Shown here: piece by piece, positions 30,073 to 42,017 of the stretch | Layout of the letters: each line of letters begins with the position of its first letter | Position numbering within the stretch: the stretch's first letter is position 1 | DNA from: Clostridium beijerinckii | GTDB taxonomy: Bacteria; Bacillota; Clostridia; Clostridiales; Clostridiaceae | Assembly: GCF_018223745.1 (NCBI RefSeq) | Contig: NZ_CP073653.1 | Location: 859,001 to 923,000 of the forward strand | Direction: 5' to 3' | Length of the DNA stretch: 64,000 nucleotides | Notes under the pieces: model-generated | Seen by the model: only the letters and a program-made list of their open reading frames with translations | What the model was told of the DNA's origin: nothing | Databases searched by the model: none | Translations under genes and position numbers: made by a program

Positions 30073-30135
30073 ATGTGTACTATTAAGGACGAATATCATA
30101 ACAGGTTTGCCTGTTTTTATAATGCCCGCAGATAG
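30073..30135 (+). CDS. Possible leader peptide 3 (20 aa) overlapping attenuator hairpins
   Basis: MCTIKDEYHNRFACFYNARR. Its frame runs through the small hairpin at 30100-30119 and its stop codon lies just after the ascending arm of the hairpin at 30125-30163. A translating or stalled ribosome would therefore block both folds. No strong ribosome site; it could be reached by reinitiation from ORF 2. Confidence 0.35.
   Translation: MCTIKDEYHNRFACFYNARR
30100..30119 (+). terminator. Small attenuator-like hairpin
   Basis: AACAGG (30100-30105) with CCTGTT (30110-30115), four-base loop, then a T run to 30119. Confidence 0.45.
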
Positions 30136-30169
30136 AAGCCATCTATAGGTTTGTGTCTGCGGGATTTTT
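30125..30169 (+). terminator. Attenuator terminator upstream of the GNAT gene
   Basis: CCCGCAGA (30125-30132) pairs with TCTGCGGG (30156-30163), followed by ATTTTTC. It lies before the gene, not after one, and overlaps leader ORF 3. Confidence 0.65.
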
Positions 30170-30242
30170 CTGTCCATTTTTAGAGATTCAGTAATATCAA
30201 TAGTATATGATAAGATCAGCAATCAAAAAGGAGAGATGTGCA

Positions 30243-30317
30243 ATGAAGAATTTAAAATTAAAATCTATGAAAAATTTAAAAATTTCAAAAGCAAGCAAAA
30301 AGGAGATTTTAAAATGA
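30243..30317 (+). CDS. Possible translationally coupled leader peptide (24 aa, Lys-rich)
   Basis: Begins MKNLKLKSMKNLK, with AAGGAG eight bases upstream. Its TGA overlaps the ATG of the GNAT gene as ATGA, so translation of the two can be coupled. Ten of 24 residues are Lys. Confidence 0.4.
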   Translation: MKNLKLKSMKNLKISKASKKEILK

Positions 30318-31222
30318 AAGAAGTAAATCATATAATAACTATGAAGCAATATATAGGTGAAAAAGAATATAAAGATATAAATGAACTTCAAGAAATCATA
30401 ACTTCAAAGGATAAAGTAAATTTAAAGTTGGAAGTAGACTTTAAATTAGAAATGAATAAAAATTCAGAAACATCAAAGAAGAGATTAAATGAATTTTTAT
30501 ATTATGTAGATTATGTTTTAGTTGCTTATCTTGGAATTTCATGTTTTGGAGGAAATATAGCTGAGCTTAATGGAATGACTCATCCAGAGTGGAGGAGAAA
30601 AGGTATCTTTAAAAAACTCTTTGACCTTGCAATAGATGAATGTAGTAGGAATGGTTTTAAGAAGATATTATTATTAACAGATGGTAAATCTAAATCTGGA
30701 AATGAATTTATAAAAGCAGTAGGAGGAGAATACGATTTTTCTGAATATGGGATGGAATTAATAAGTCAGCATTTTTTAGAAAATTTATTTCCTATTAATT
30801 TAAGAAAAGCAAAGGCATCAGATAAGAAGGAATTATCAAGACAAGACTTGATTTATTTTTCTGATAAGGAGGAAAATGAAAGTTTCAAAGTTTTAGCTGA
30901 AGAAGAAACTGAACAAATTGAGGAAGATGAATCAAGAATAAAAAATGCCTATATAGCTGAATTAGACAATGAAGTCATAGGTAAAATTCATATTGAATAT
31001 AATGATTACTCAGCTTTCATATTGGGTTTTGGCGTGTTACCAGAGTTTAGAGGAAAAGGCTATGGAAGAGCAGTACTAAAGGCAGCTTTAAAATTAATAA
31101 GTGAAAAAGATATAAAGCAAGTAGAATTAGATGTGGCTGATAAAAACAGTAGGGCACTTAATTTATATAAATCGTGTGGATTTAAAGAAAAATCTGTGAT
31201 GAACTATTTTGTGAAATTTTAA
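30314..31222 (+). CDS. GNAT-family N-acetyltransferase with two GNAT domains
   Basis: Predicted to transfer an acetyl group from acetyl-CoA to an amine, 302 residues from ATG 30314. The N-terminal half has a GNAT core (MTHPEWRRKGIFKKLFDLAIDE, key words HPEWRRKGI and KKLFDLA; about residues 85-145). The C-terminal half has a second, clearer core (FGVLPEFRGKGYGRAVL, about 235-260) and the LYKSCGFKEKS end. Tandem domains occur in mycothiol-synthase-like and some drug-modifying enzymes. ATG 30314 has AAGGAG eight bases before; an ORF from 30236 adds 26 Lys-rich residues but conflicts with the coupled leader frame. The long attenuated leader and the adjacent MFS exporter hint at a drug response, but this is inference. 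Confidence 0.82.
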   Translation: MKEVNHIITMKQYIGEKEYKDINELQEIITSKDKVNLKLEVDFKLEMNKNSETSKKRLNEFLYYVDYVLVAYLGISCFGGNIAELNGMTHPEWRRKGIFKKLFDLAIDECSRNGFKKILLLTDGKSKSGNEFIKAVGGEYDFSEYGMELISQHFLENLFPINLRKAKASDKKELSRQDLIYFSDKEENESFKVLAEEETEQIEEDESRIKNAYIAELDNEVIGKIHIEYNDYSAFILGFGVLPEFRGKGYGRAVLKAALKLISEKDIKQVELDVADKNSRALNLYKSCGFKEKSVMNYFVKF

Positions 31223-31245
31223 CTACTGCTTAGTTTAAAGGAGAG

Positions 31246-31287
31246 GAAGCTGTCACTATCAGGTTAAAATCCGATAGTGATAGCTTC
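31246..31287 (+). terminator. Hairpin after the GNAT gene
   Basis: A 15-bp stem (31246-31260 with 31273-31287, one G-T) and 12-nt loop but no T tail, so either a processing or weak termination structure. I see nothing else definite in 31288-31560. Confidence 0.4.
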
Positions 31288-31573
31288 TGATGTAGACAGT
31301 ATCATATAACTATTTATATATTCATTAATTCCTTATAAAGTTTATTAGCTTCTTTATATATTCTTCTAAATATTAACCTAATACTTCTAATGCAAATGTC
31401 ATAAAATAGGATCCAATAAATAAAAAGATAATAATCATATTTGACTAAAATATTGAAATATAGATAAAATTATAGCATTAAAATGGTAATTTATATAAAA
31501 ATTATTTAGTGGGAATGTTTTGGAATTTAAGGATTTTATAGGTAAAATATATTAAGAAAAGGGGGCATAACAA

Positions 31574-32824
31574 ATGAAAGATTTCATTAATAATTATAAA
31601 GGATTACCAAAGGAAATGTATGTGATATGTTTTGCTACACTTATTAACAGACTTGGAGATTTTGTAGTACCATTTCTCGCATTATATCTTACTCAAAAAA
31701 TTGGAATGACAGCTGCAGCAACTGGAGTTATAGTTACATTATCATCTATTGTAGGCATACCAGCATCCATTTTAGGTGGAAAAATATCAGATATGTTTGG
31801 AAGAAAAAAAATATATACATATGCACAAAGTATAGCAGCAGTAACATTAATACCTTGTGCTTTCACTAAAAGTGTTTCGATTACTATAATGTGTTTATTG
31901 ATAAGTACATTTTTTAATGGTTTTGTACGTCCAGCATTTCAATCAATGATTCAAGATATACTCTCTAAGGAAGAAAGACAAGCTGGATTTTCTCTTAACT
32001 ACCTAGCGATAAATGCAGGAGTTGCAATTGGACCAATAATAGCAGGTTTTTTATTTAATAATCTTTTACCATTATTATTTTTAGGGGATACACTAACTTC
32101 TTTAATAGCAGTCTTTTTGGTATGGAAAAATATCAAAGAGACTTATCCGGTAAATAGTAAATTAAAGGTTGAAAGTAAAGCCGAAATAGCAGAAAATGGA
32201 AATACGTTTCAAATGCTTTGGAAAAGGCCAGCATTAAGTCTATTTCTAGTTTTATATATGGTATATAACTTTATTTATGCTCAGCATAAGTTTTCTTTGC
32301 CTATAACTTTAAATGCTCAATTTAATAATGAAAGTGCTAAACTTTTGGGCTACATTATGAGTATAAATGCTGTAACTGTTTTAGTCCTTACAATTTTTAT
32401 AGGTTTTATAACTAAAAGAAATCATCAGTTAACTAATATGGCTTTTACGGGAATATTATATGCTATAGGATTTGGAATGATAGGATATATTGATAATTTC
32501 AATTTTTTTATTATTTCCACAATAATATGGACTTTAGGAGAAATTTTAAGTTCAATAAGCTCAGGTGTTTATGTGGCAAATAATAGTCCAAGCAATTATA
32601 GAGCCAGATTAAATGCAATAATGAATCTTGGCAGATTTCTAGGTACAGCTCTTAGTACTTTTTTTTCTGGAGCATATATTCAAGTTTATGGATATAAAAC
32701 ATTATGGTTTTTAATATTTTTTATTTCAATAATTTCAGGAATATTAATGTTTGTTTTAAAAATATTTTCTGTGAAATCAGAATTGGGCAATTATACGAAA
32801 AGCAAAATTAAAAGTGCTGTTTAG
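31574..32824 (+). CDS. MFS transporter, drug-efflux-like
   Basis: A 416-residue membrane protein with twelve predicted helices. The conserved loop GGKISDMFGRKKIY after helix 2 is motif A of the major facilitator superfamily, and NAGVAIGPIIAGFL in helix 5 resembles motif C of antiporters, which suggests export rather than import. A GGGGG site precedes the ATG. It lies 350 bases after the GNAT gene on the same strand and both sit between two rrn operons. The substrate is unknown; a multidrug role is inferred from family similarity only. Confidence 0.87.
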   Translation: MKDFINNYKGLPKEMYVICFATLINRLGDFVVPFLALYLTQKIGMTAAATGVIVTLSSIVGIPASILGGKISDMFGRKKIYTYAQSIAAVTLIPCAFTKSVSITIMCLLISTFFNGFVRPAFQSMIQDILSKEERQAGFSLNYLAINAGVAIGPIIAGFLFNNLLPLLFLGDTLTSLIAVFLVWKNIKETYPVNSKLKVESKAEIAENGNTFQMLWKRPALSLFLVLYMVYNFIYAQHKFSLPITLNAQFNNESAKLLGYIMSINAVTVLVLTIFIGFITKRNHQLTNMAFTGILYAIGFGMIGYIDNFNFFIISTIIWTLGEILSSISSGVYVANNSPSNYRARLNAIMNLGRFLGTALSTFFSGAYIQVYGYKTLWFLIFFISIISGILMFVLKIFSVKSELGNYTKSKIKSAV

Positions 32825-33213
32825 AAATCGTTGAGATATTCAAGAATGATAAAAAGTTGAATGTGTAATGTATTTTTGACTCAAATTAAGTAACTTTATT
32901 AGAAAGATTAAAAATAAAGATGTTATAGCATTTTTATAACTCAGATTATCAGGGCTTATTAGAGAGATATGAGAGTGCAATACAAATGTTTAAATATATA
33001 ATAAATGATATTAAATCTTTGGACAACTATTGCTAGCGTATCAGTATGCATAAAATATAGAATAATGACGGATTATAAAGAAAGGTGAAGATAATCGCAT
33101 TTAGTAATAGGAAAGCAAATAATATGAAGATATCAGAGATGTTAAGATAAAACACGTCGCTAAGAGACATAAACAAAACAACTTAAAGGGAAAAAGATTT
33201 TCTAGGAAAGTTG
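32825..33213 (+). other. Gene-free upstream region of rrn operon 2
   Basis: A/T-rich with no ORF of note. It contains the word ACGTCGCTAAGAG (33156-33168), shared with the region upstream of operon 1. Confidence 0.4.
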
Positions 33214-33242
33214 TTGACAATGTCGAATGGTGATGATATGAT
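33214..33242 (+). promoter_or_regulatory. rrn operon 2 promoter P1
   Basis: TTGACA 33214-33219 and TATGAT 33237-33242, 17-bp spacer. Followed by TCGCTAAGAG (33249-33258). Confidence 0.75.
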
Positions 33243-33328
33243 GAAATCCTCGCTAAGAGATGCAGAATTAATAACTTGAAGCTAATAGAACTACTGAAAA
33301 TGAGTTCAAAAAGTTTTTTAAAAAGTTG

Positions 33329-33357
33329 TTGACAAGCTTCGAAAGCGGTGATATACT
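33329..33357 (+). promoter_or_regulatory. rrn operon 2 promoter P2
   Basis: TTGACA 33329-33334 and TATACT 33352-33357, 17-bp spacer, with TGA just before the -10 as an extended element. Confidence 0.82.
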
Positions 33358-33505
33358 GAATAAGCTGTCAGAAACGACAGATAACAACAAAACATTACAA
33401 CGGTAGTTGTAAGAAAGAAAAATTGGTCTTTGAAAATTGAACAGAATGATATAAATAAATTTAAGTAAACCAGCAATTTTTATTTGAGTAAGCTAAGATT
33501 AAACT

Positions 33506-35019
<1,514 letters not shown>

Positions 35020-35147
35020 ATGGAGAAATCTAGATCAGCATGATGTCTGACTAGTACAGATACATTATTATGTATCAAAATATAAAATACTTGCTCAAAG
35101 GTTACTTAAGTATTTGTTCTGTTCAATTTTGAAAGACTAAGTCTTTC

Positions 35148-35273
35148 AAAATGCGTAGCTTAGTAGCGACAAGTGCGAGAAAGCGAAAATTTTATGAAAT
35201 GAAGCGTACTTCACGTACGTAAATGAGTAAAATTTGTAGCTGACGAAGCAATTGACGGTAATAAGCAAGCAAG
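35148..35273 (+). repeat. Hairpin-rich module replacing the tRNA in the operon 2 16S-23S spacer
   Basis: Between blocks shared with operon 1 (GACTAAGTCTTTC before, ATGTTCTTTGAAAATTGCAC after), operon 2 has about 126 bp instead of tRNA-Ala. Most of it folds as an imperfect hairpin (about 35187-35250: AAAATTTTATGAAATGAAGC against GTAAATGAGTAAAATTTG). No tRNA is present. Confidence 0.6.
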
Positions 35274-35362
35274 ATGTTCTTTGAAAATTGCACATAGATT
35301 TAATGTATATAAAATACAACAAAGCCAAGAATAAATATTCTTTGTGATATGACTAATAATTA

Positions 35363-38272
<2,910 letters not shown>

Positions 38273-38301
38273 AATATAGTCAAGTTGTAATATACATTAA
38301 A

Positions 38302-38545
38302 TAGAGAGGAAGCTCGACTCACTAGCGTTCGCTGAGTAAGTTCGAGAAACCAAATATGAAATTTGGACTCTCACTTATGTGCAATTTTGAAAGAACAAAG
38401 TTTTTTCAAAAAGGAATAATTACAGTAATAGATTAATGTAAATGTGGTATAAGCGTAAACTAAGAGTCTTTTTTCAAAGGAAACTCGACTCACATTCGTT
38501 CGCTGAGTGCTAATTTACACGAAATCGAAGATTTCTGTAAATTAT
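38302..38545 (+). repeat. Two repeated hairpin modules inserted in the operon 2 23S-5S spacer
   Basis: Absent from the shorter operon 1 spacer. Related 25-mers at 38313-38337 and 38484-38508 share CTCGACTCAC and CGTTCGCTGAGT, each with ACTCA/TGAGT arms. A further hairpin spans 38512-38543 (AATTTACA with TGTAAATT around GAAATC/GATTTC). Between them lies the block TGTGCAATTTTGAAAGAAC common to both operons. Confidence 0.6.
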
Positions 38546-38548
38546 GCA

Positions 38549-38665
38549 TCTCGTGATGATGGCATAGAGGTAACACTCCTTCCCATTCCGAACAGGAAAG
38601 TTAAGGTCTATAGCGCCGATAGTACTGCATGGGAGACTGTGTGGCAGAGTAGGACGTTGCGAGGT
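38549..38665 (+). rRNA. rrf: 5S ribosomal RNA, operon 2
   Basis: 117 nt, identical to copy 1 except for one base (A for G at about 38621). Confidence 0.95.
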
Positions 38666-38669
38666 AAGC

Positions 38670-38703
38670 AAAAAAGATAGTTGTAATAACTATCTTTTTT
38701 TAT
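38670..38703. terminator. rrn operon 2 terminator
   Basis: Same AAAAAAGATAGTT/AACTATCTTTTTT hairpin as after operon 1, here facing the convergent bcp gene. With A-tract and T-tract it can act in both directions. Confidence 0.9.
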
Positions 38704-38734
38704 TTATTATCATACAATATTTTAAATAATTAAA

Positions 38735-39202
38735 TTATTGTATAGAACATTTTAATTGTTCTATATGTCCTGTAACTTTAACTTTCCTATAAATCTTTGA
38801 TATAATCCCATTTTCATCTATTACGAATGTACTTCTTTCAATACCTATGGATTTCTTCCCAAACATATTTTTTTCCTTTAATACGCCGTAGAGATTACAT
38901 ACCTCCTCTTTTTCATCTGAAAGAAGAATGAAGGGCAATTCATATTTTGCAATAAATTTATCATGAGACGCTAGAGAATCTCTGCTTATACCTAAAATAA
39001 CAGCATTTTTCATTTCAAAATCATCCAAACCATTTTTAAAATCTTGTGCTTCTTGTGAGCAGCCAGGAGTATTATCTTTAGGGTAAAAGTACAAGATGAC
39101 TTTTTTATTTAAATAATCACTTAATTTATGTTCTTTTTTATCAGATCCTACTAATGTGAAATCAGGAGCTTTCATTCCTTCTTCTAAAGTTAAACTTTCC
39201 AT
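38735..39202 (-). CDS. bcp: Thiol peroxidase / peroxiredoxin of the Bcp (PrxQ) family
   Basis: Reduces hydrogen peroxide and organic peroxides with electrons from thioredoxin. 155 residues from the ATG at 39202, chosen because GGAGG lies eight bases before it; an upstream in-frame ATG at 39217 would overlap that site. The peroxidatic Cys48 lies in YPKDNTPGCSQEAQDF. The resolving Cys found five residues later in many Bcp proteins is Gln here, so it is a 1-Cys or atypical 2-Cys enzyme; another Cys occurs in EEVCNLYGV. Arg in GISRDSLASH fits the active-site arginine region. Monocistronic and convergent to rrn operon 2. Confidence 0.92.
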   Translation of the reverse strand: MESLTLEEGMKAPDFTLVGSDKKEHKLSDYLNKKVILYFYPKDNTPGCSQEAQDFKNGLDDFEMKNAVILGISRDSLASHDKFIAKYELPFILLSDEKEEVCNLYGVLKEKNMFGKKSIGIERSTFVIDENGIISKIYRKVKVTGHIEQLKCSIQ

Positions 39203-39365
39203 CTTTATTACCTCCATGTCGTTTATAATAATTATTATCTATCAAGATTAAATATTTGTAAAGTAGAAAAGAAACATTGCGACTGGGTTTATTTAGAATA
39301 TATGACTGTGAATTCTAGATAAAATAACTAATTAATAAAAAATACATACAAAATTTAAAATACTG

Positions 39366-39394
39366 TTGACATATATAGCAATAAAATGTATACT
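39366..39394 (+). promoter_or_regulatory. Promoter of the metY transcript
   Basis: TTGACA 39366-39371 and TATACT 39389-39394, 17-bp spacer, about 40 bases before the riboswitch. Confidence 0.85.
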
Positions 39395-39437
39395 TTATAT
39401 CATAGTAAACAACTAAGAATAATATAATATAATAATT

Positions 39438-39549
39438 TTTATCAAGAAAGGCGGAGGGACTGGCCCTATGATGCCTAGCAACCTGAATTAAAAATCTATT
39501 TTAATTTAAGGTGCTAATTCCTGCAGATACTTTATCTGAAAGATAAGAA
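39438..39549 (+). ncRNA. SAM-I (S-box) riboswitch
   Basis: Senses S-adenosylmethionine and turns off transcription of the downstream gene. Diagnostic S-box sequences are present in order: TTATCAAGAAAGGCGGAGGGA, quoted as TTATCAAGA and GGCGGAGGGACTGGCCC, then TATGATGCCTAGCAACC, then AAGGTGCTAATTCCTGCAGA. P1 is formed by TTTTATC (39437-39443) and GATAAGA (39542-39548). AGATAAGAA (39541-39549) is also complementary to TTCTTATCT (39571-39579), which forms the antiterminator when SAM is low. Confidence 0.95.
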
Positions 39550-39564
39550 TGTACATATTTTTTT

Positions 39565-39596
39565 GCTACTTTCTTATCTAGAAAGTAGCTCTTTTA
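39565..39596 (+). terminator. SAM-riboswitch-controlled terminator
   Basis: GCTACTTTCT (39565-39574) with AGAAAGTAGC (39580-39589), then TCTTTTATT. Mutually exclusive with the antiterminator pairing 39541-39549/39571-39579. Confidence 0.88.
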
Positions 39597-39748
39597 TTAT
39601 CTAAATGTCTAATTATTTGTATATTTCTCTAGGGTCGTGATAAAAATCAAATTCAAAGCTAAATATAATATCTAGAAAATTAGGGTAACGTACAAATCAT
39701 AGTAAATATATTAGAAATAAAAATTATATAAAATGGGGGCAACAAATT

Positions 39749-41038
39749 ATGAGTAATCAAGAAAGAAAATTAAAATTTGAAACACTTCAACTTCATGTAG
39801 GGCAAGAACAACCTGATTCAGCAACAGATTCTAGAGCAGTACCAATTTACCAAACAACTTCATATGTATTTAAAAATTCTGCACATGCAGCAGCAAGATT
39901 TGGATTAGCTGATGCTGGAAATATATATGGTCGTTTAACAAATTCAACACAAGATGTTTTTGAAAAACGTGTTGCAGCTTTGGAAGGCGGAGTAGCAGCT
40001 CTTGCGGTAGCATCTGGAGCAGCAGCAATAACATATGCATTGCAAAATATAACTAAAGCTGGTGATCACATAGTTGCAGAAAAAACTATATATGGAGGAT
40101 CTTATAATTTGTTAGCACATACGTTTCCTACAAACGGTGTTACAACAACATTTGTAGATCCATCTGACCTATCAAATTTTGAAAATGCAATTCAAGATAA
40201 TACTAAAGCAATTTTAATTGAATCACTTGGAAATCCGAACTCAAATATTTTAGATGTTAAAGCATTAGCAGAAATTGCACATAAGCATAAAATACCACTA
40301 ATAGTGGACAATACATTTGGAACACCATACTTATTTAGACCGATTGAACATGGGGCAGATATAGTTGTTCATTCGGCAACTAAATTTATTGGTGGACATG
40401 GTACATCACTAGGTGGAGTTATTGTGGACTCAGGAAAGTTTGACTGGATAGGTTCAGGAAAGTTCCCACAATTATCAGAAGCAGATCCAAGCTATCATGG
40501 AATTAAGTTCGCAGAAGCAGTTGGGGCTGCCGCATATGTGACAAGAATTCGTGCTATTTTATTAAGAGATACGGGTGCATGCATAAGTCCATTTAATGCA
40601 TTTATATTATTACAAGGTTTAGAAACTCTTTCACTTAGAGTTGAACGTCATGTTGAGAATGCTTTAAAAGTTGTAGAATTTTTAAAGAATCATCCAAAGG
40701 TTGAAAGTGTTAATCATCCATCGCTACCAGAGAGCGCTGATAATGCTTTATATAAAAAATATTTTCCTAAGGGAGCAGGTTCTATATTCACATTCGAAAT
40801 TAAAGGTGGAGCAAAGGAAGCACAGGAATTTATTGATAAACTACAAATATTCTCACTACTTGCAAATGTAGCTGATGTTAAATCATTAGTAATTCACCCA
40901 GCGAGTACAACACATTCTCAAATGAATGAAACTGAACTAGCAGAGTCAGGAATTAAACCAAATACAATCCGTCTTTCAATAGGAACAGAACATATTGATG
41001 ATATAATTTATGACTTATCTCAAGCATTTGAAAGTTAG
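39749..41038 (+). CDS. metY: O-acetylhomoserine sulfhydrylase
   Basis: PLP enzyme that makes homocysteine from O-acetylhomoserine and sulfide, a direct-sulfurylation route to methionine. The 429 residues fit MetY and exceed the shorter cystathionine gamma-synthases. Seen: [22 protein letters not shown] (key words YGRLTNST), the PLP-lysine K212 in [25 protein letters not shown] with the ring aspartate, and the C-terminal [11 protein letters not shown] and RLSIGTEH motifs. The SAM-I riboswitch upstream links it to methionine supply. GGGGGC precedes the ATG. Sulfide made by the asr operon in this window could be a substrate, though that link is inferred. Confidence 0.95.
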   Translation: MSNQERKLKFETLQLHVGQEQPDSATDSRAVPIYQTTSYVFKNSAHAAARFGLADAGNIYGRLTNSTQDVFEKRVAALEGGVAALAVASGAAAITYALQNITKAGDHIVAEKTIYGGSYNLLAHTFPTNGVTTTFVDPSDLSNFENAIQDNTKAILIESLGNPNSNILDVKALAEIAHKHKIPLIVDNTFGTPYLFRPIEHGADIVVHSATKFIGGHGTSLGGVIVDSGKFDWIGSGKFPQLSEADPSYHGIKFAEAVGAAAYVTRIRAILLRDTGACISPFNAFILLQGLETLSLRVERHVENALKVVEFLKNHPKVESVNHPSLPESADNALYKKYFPKGAGSIFTFEIKGGAKEAQEFIDKLQIFSLLANVADVKSLVIHPASTTHSQMNETELAESGIKPNTIRLSIGTEHIDDIIYDLSQAFES

Positions 41039-41132
41039 GAGTCATTTAGTTAATAAAGAAAATAATTATTCAGCTTAGTTCTAAGAAAAAGTTTTGATAG
41101 ATTAAAAGTTTTTGGTTAGTTACTTAAGAGGC

Positions 41133-41175
41133 AGAAGGCAAACAGTCAATATGAGAGTTTGCCTTCTATTTTTCT
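41133..41175. terminator. Terminator of metY
   Basis: Perfect 11-bp stem AGAAGGCAAAC (41133-41143) with GTTTGCCTTCT (41157-41167), 13-nt loop, then ATTTTTC. Confidence 0.88.
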
Positions 41176-41246
41176 TTGGAGTGATAAATTCATGATAGTA
41201 ATTAATATGGTGTAAAACACAATATTATGAGAACAATATAGAATTA

Positions 41247-42017
41247 TTAGTTATAATTTAAATGTTTTATTCTATAGTCGCTAGGATACACACCTACATT
41301 AGATTTAAATACTCTGCTAAAATAGAAGGCATCTTTATAACCAATCAATTCACCAACCTTTTTTATTTCCAAGTCAGGCTGATTAATTAAAAGCTGTTTG
41401 GCTTCATTAATGCGAATTCTAGTGATATATTTTATCGGAGTTACTCCGGTATATTTCTTAAAAATCTTACTTATATATTCACTTGTAAATCCAAATTTCT
41501 CAGAAATTTCGGTTATTGATGTCACAGAGGCATAGTTATTAAGCAAGTAATTTTCAAGTAACTGGCTTAGGCTTTCAGGCTTTAGACTGTGGTGATCAAT
41601 TGAAAATGAAGAGAATTCTTTACTTTCGGACTCAAGCATAACAAGAATGCTTTGTAAAGCAGTGCTAAGTTCTTCTATTTTTACTGGTTTTAATAAAAAA
41701 TCTTTTACACCATATTTTAATGCAGTCTGAGCATATTTAAAATCATTGTATCCACTTAATACCATAGTCTTTATATGAGGATGATTTTTGTAGAGATATT
41801 TAATTAATTCTAATCCATCGTATTGAGGCATTCTTATATCAGTAATAACTAGAGATGGACATTGCTGTTCTATGAGAGGAATGGCAATTTCTCCATTGCT
41901 AGCTTCACCTACTAATTCAAAAGGAATAGATAAAGAATTAATTTTTTTTATTATATTCTGTCTTATAAGATGTTCATCTTCAACAACAATAAGTTTATAG
42001 GTGTGTGTATTGTTCAT
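41247..42017 (-). CDS. AraC-type response regulator (YesN-like)
   Basis: DNA-binding response regulator of 256 residues. The receiver domain (about 5-125) has acidic residues in VVEDEH, phospho-acceptor Asp in LVITDIRMPQYDG and Lys in LLKPVKIEEL. The C-terminal domain (about 155-256) has two AraC helix-turn-helix motifs (TEISEKFGFTSEYISKIFKK and VGELIGYKDAFYFSRVFKS) and ends in PSDYR. AGGAGG precedes the ATG. Its 5' end overlaps the end of the sensor kinase gene by 23 bases, so the two are cotranscribed and translated together. It probably activates the divergent ABC transporter and alpha-xylosidase operon in response to an extracellular sugar. Confidence 0.93.
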   Translation of the reverse strand: MNNTHTYKLIVVEDEHLIRQNIIKKINSLSIPFELVGEASNGEIAIPLIEQQCPSLVITDIRMPQYDGLELIKYLYKNHPHIKTMVLSGYNDFKYAQTALKYGVKDFLLKPVKIEELSTALQSILVMLESESKEFSSFSIDHHSLKPESLSQLLENYLLNNYASVTSITEISEKFGFTSEYISKIFKKYTGVTPIKYITRIRINEAKQLLINQPDLEIKKVGELIGYKDAFYFSRVFKSNVGVYPSDYRIKHLNYN

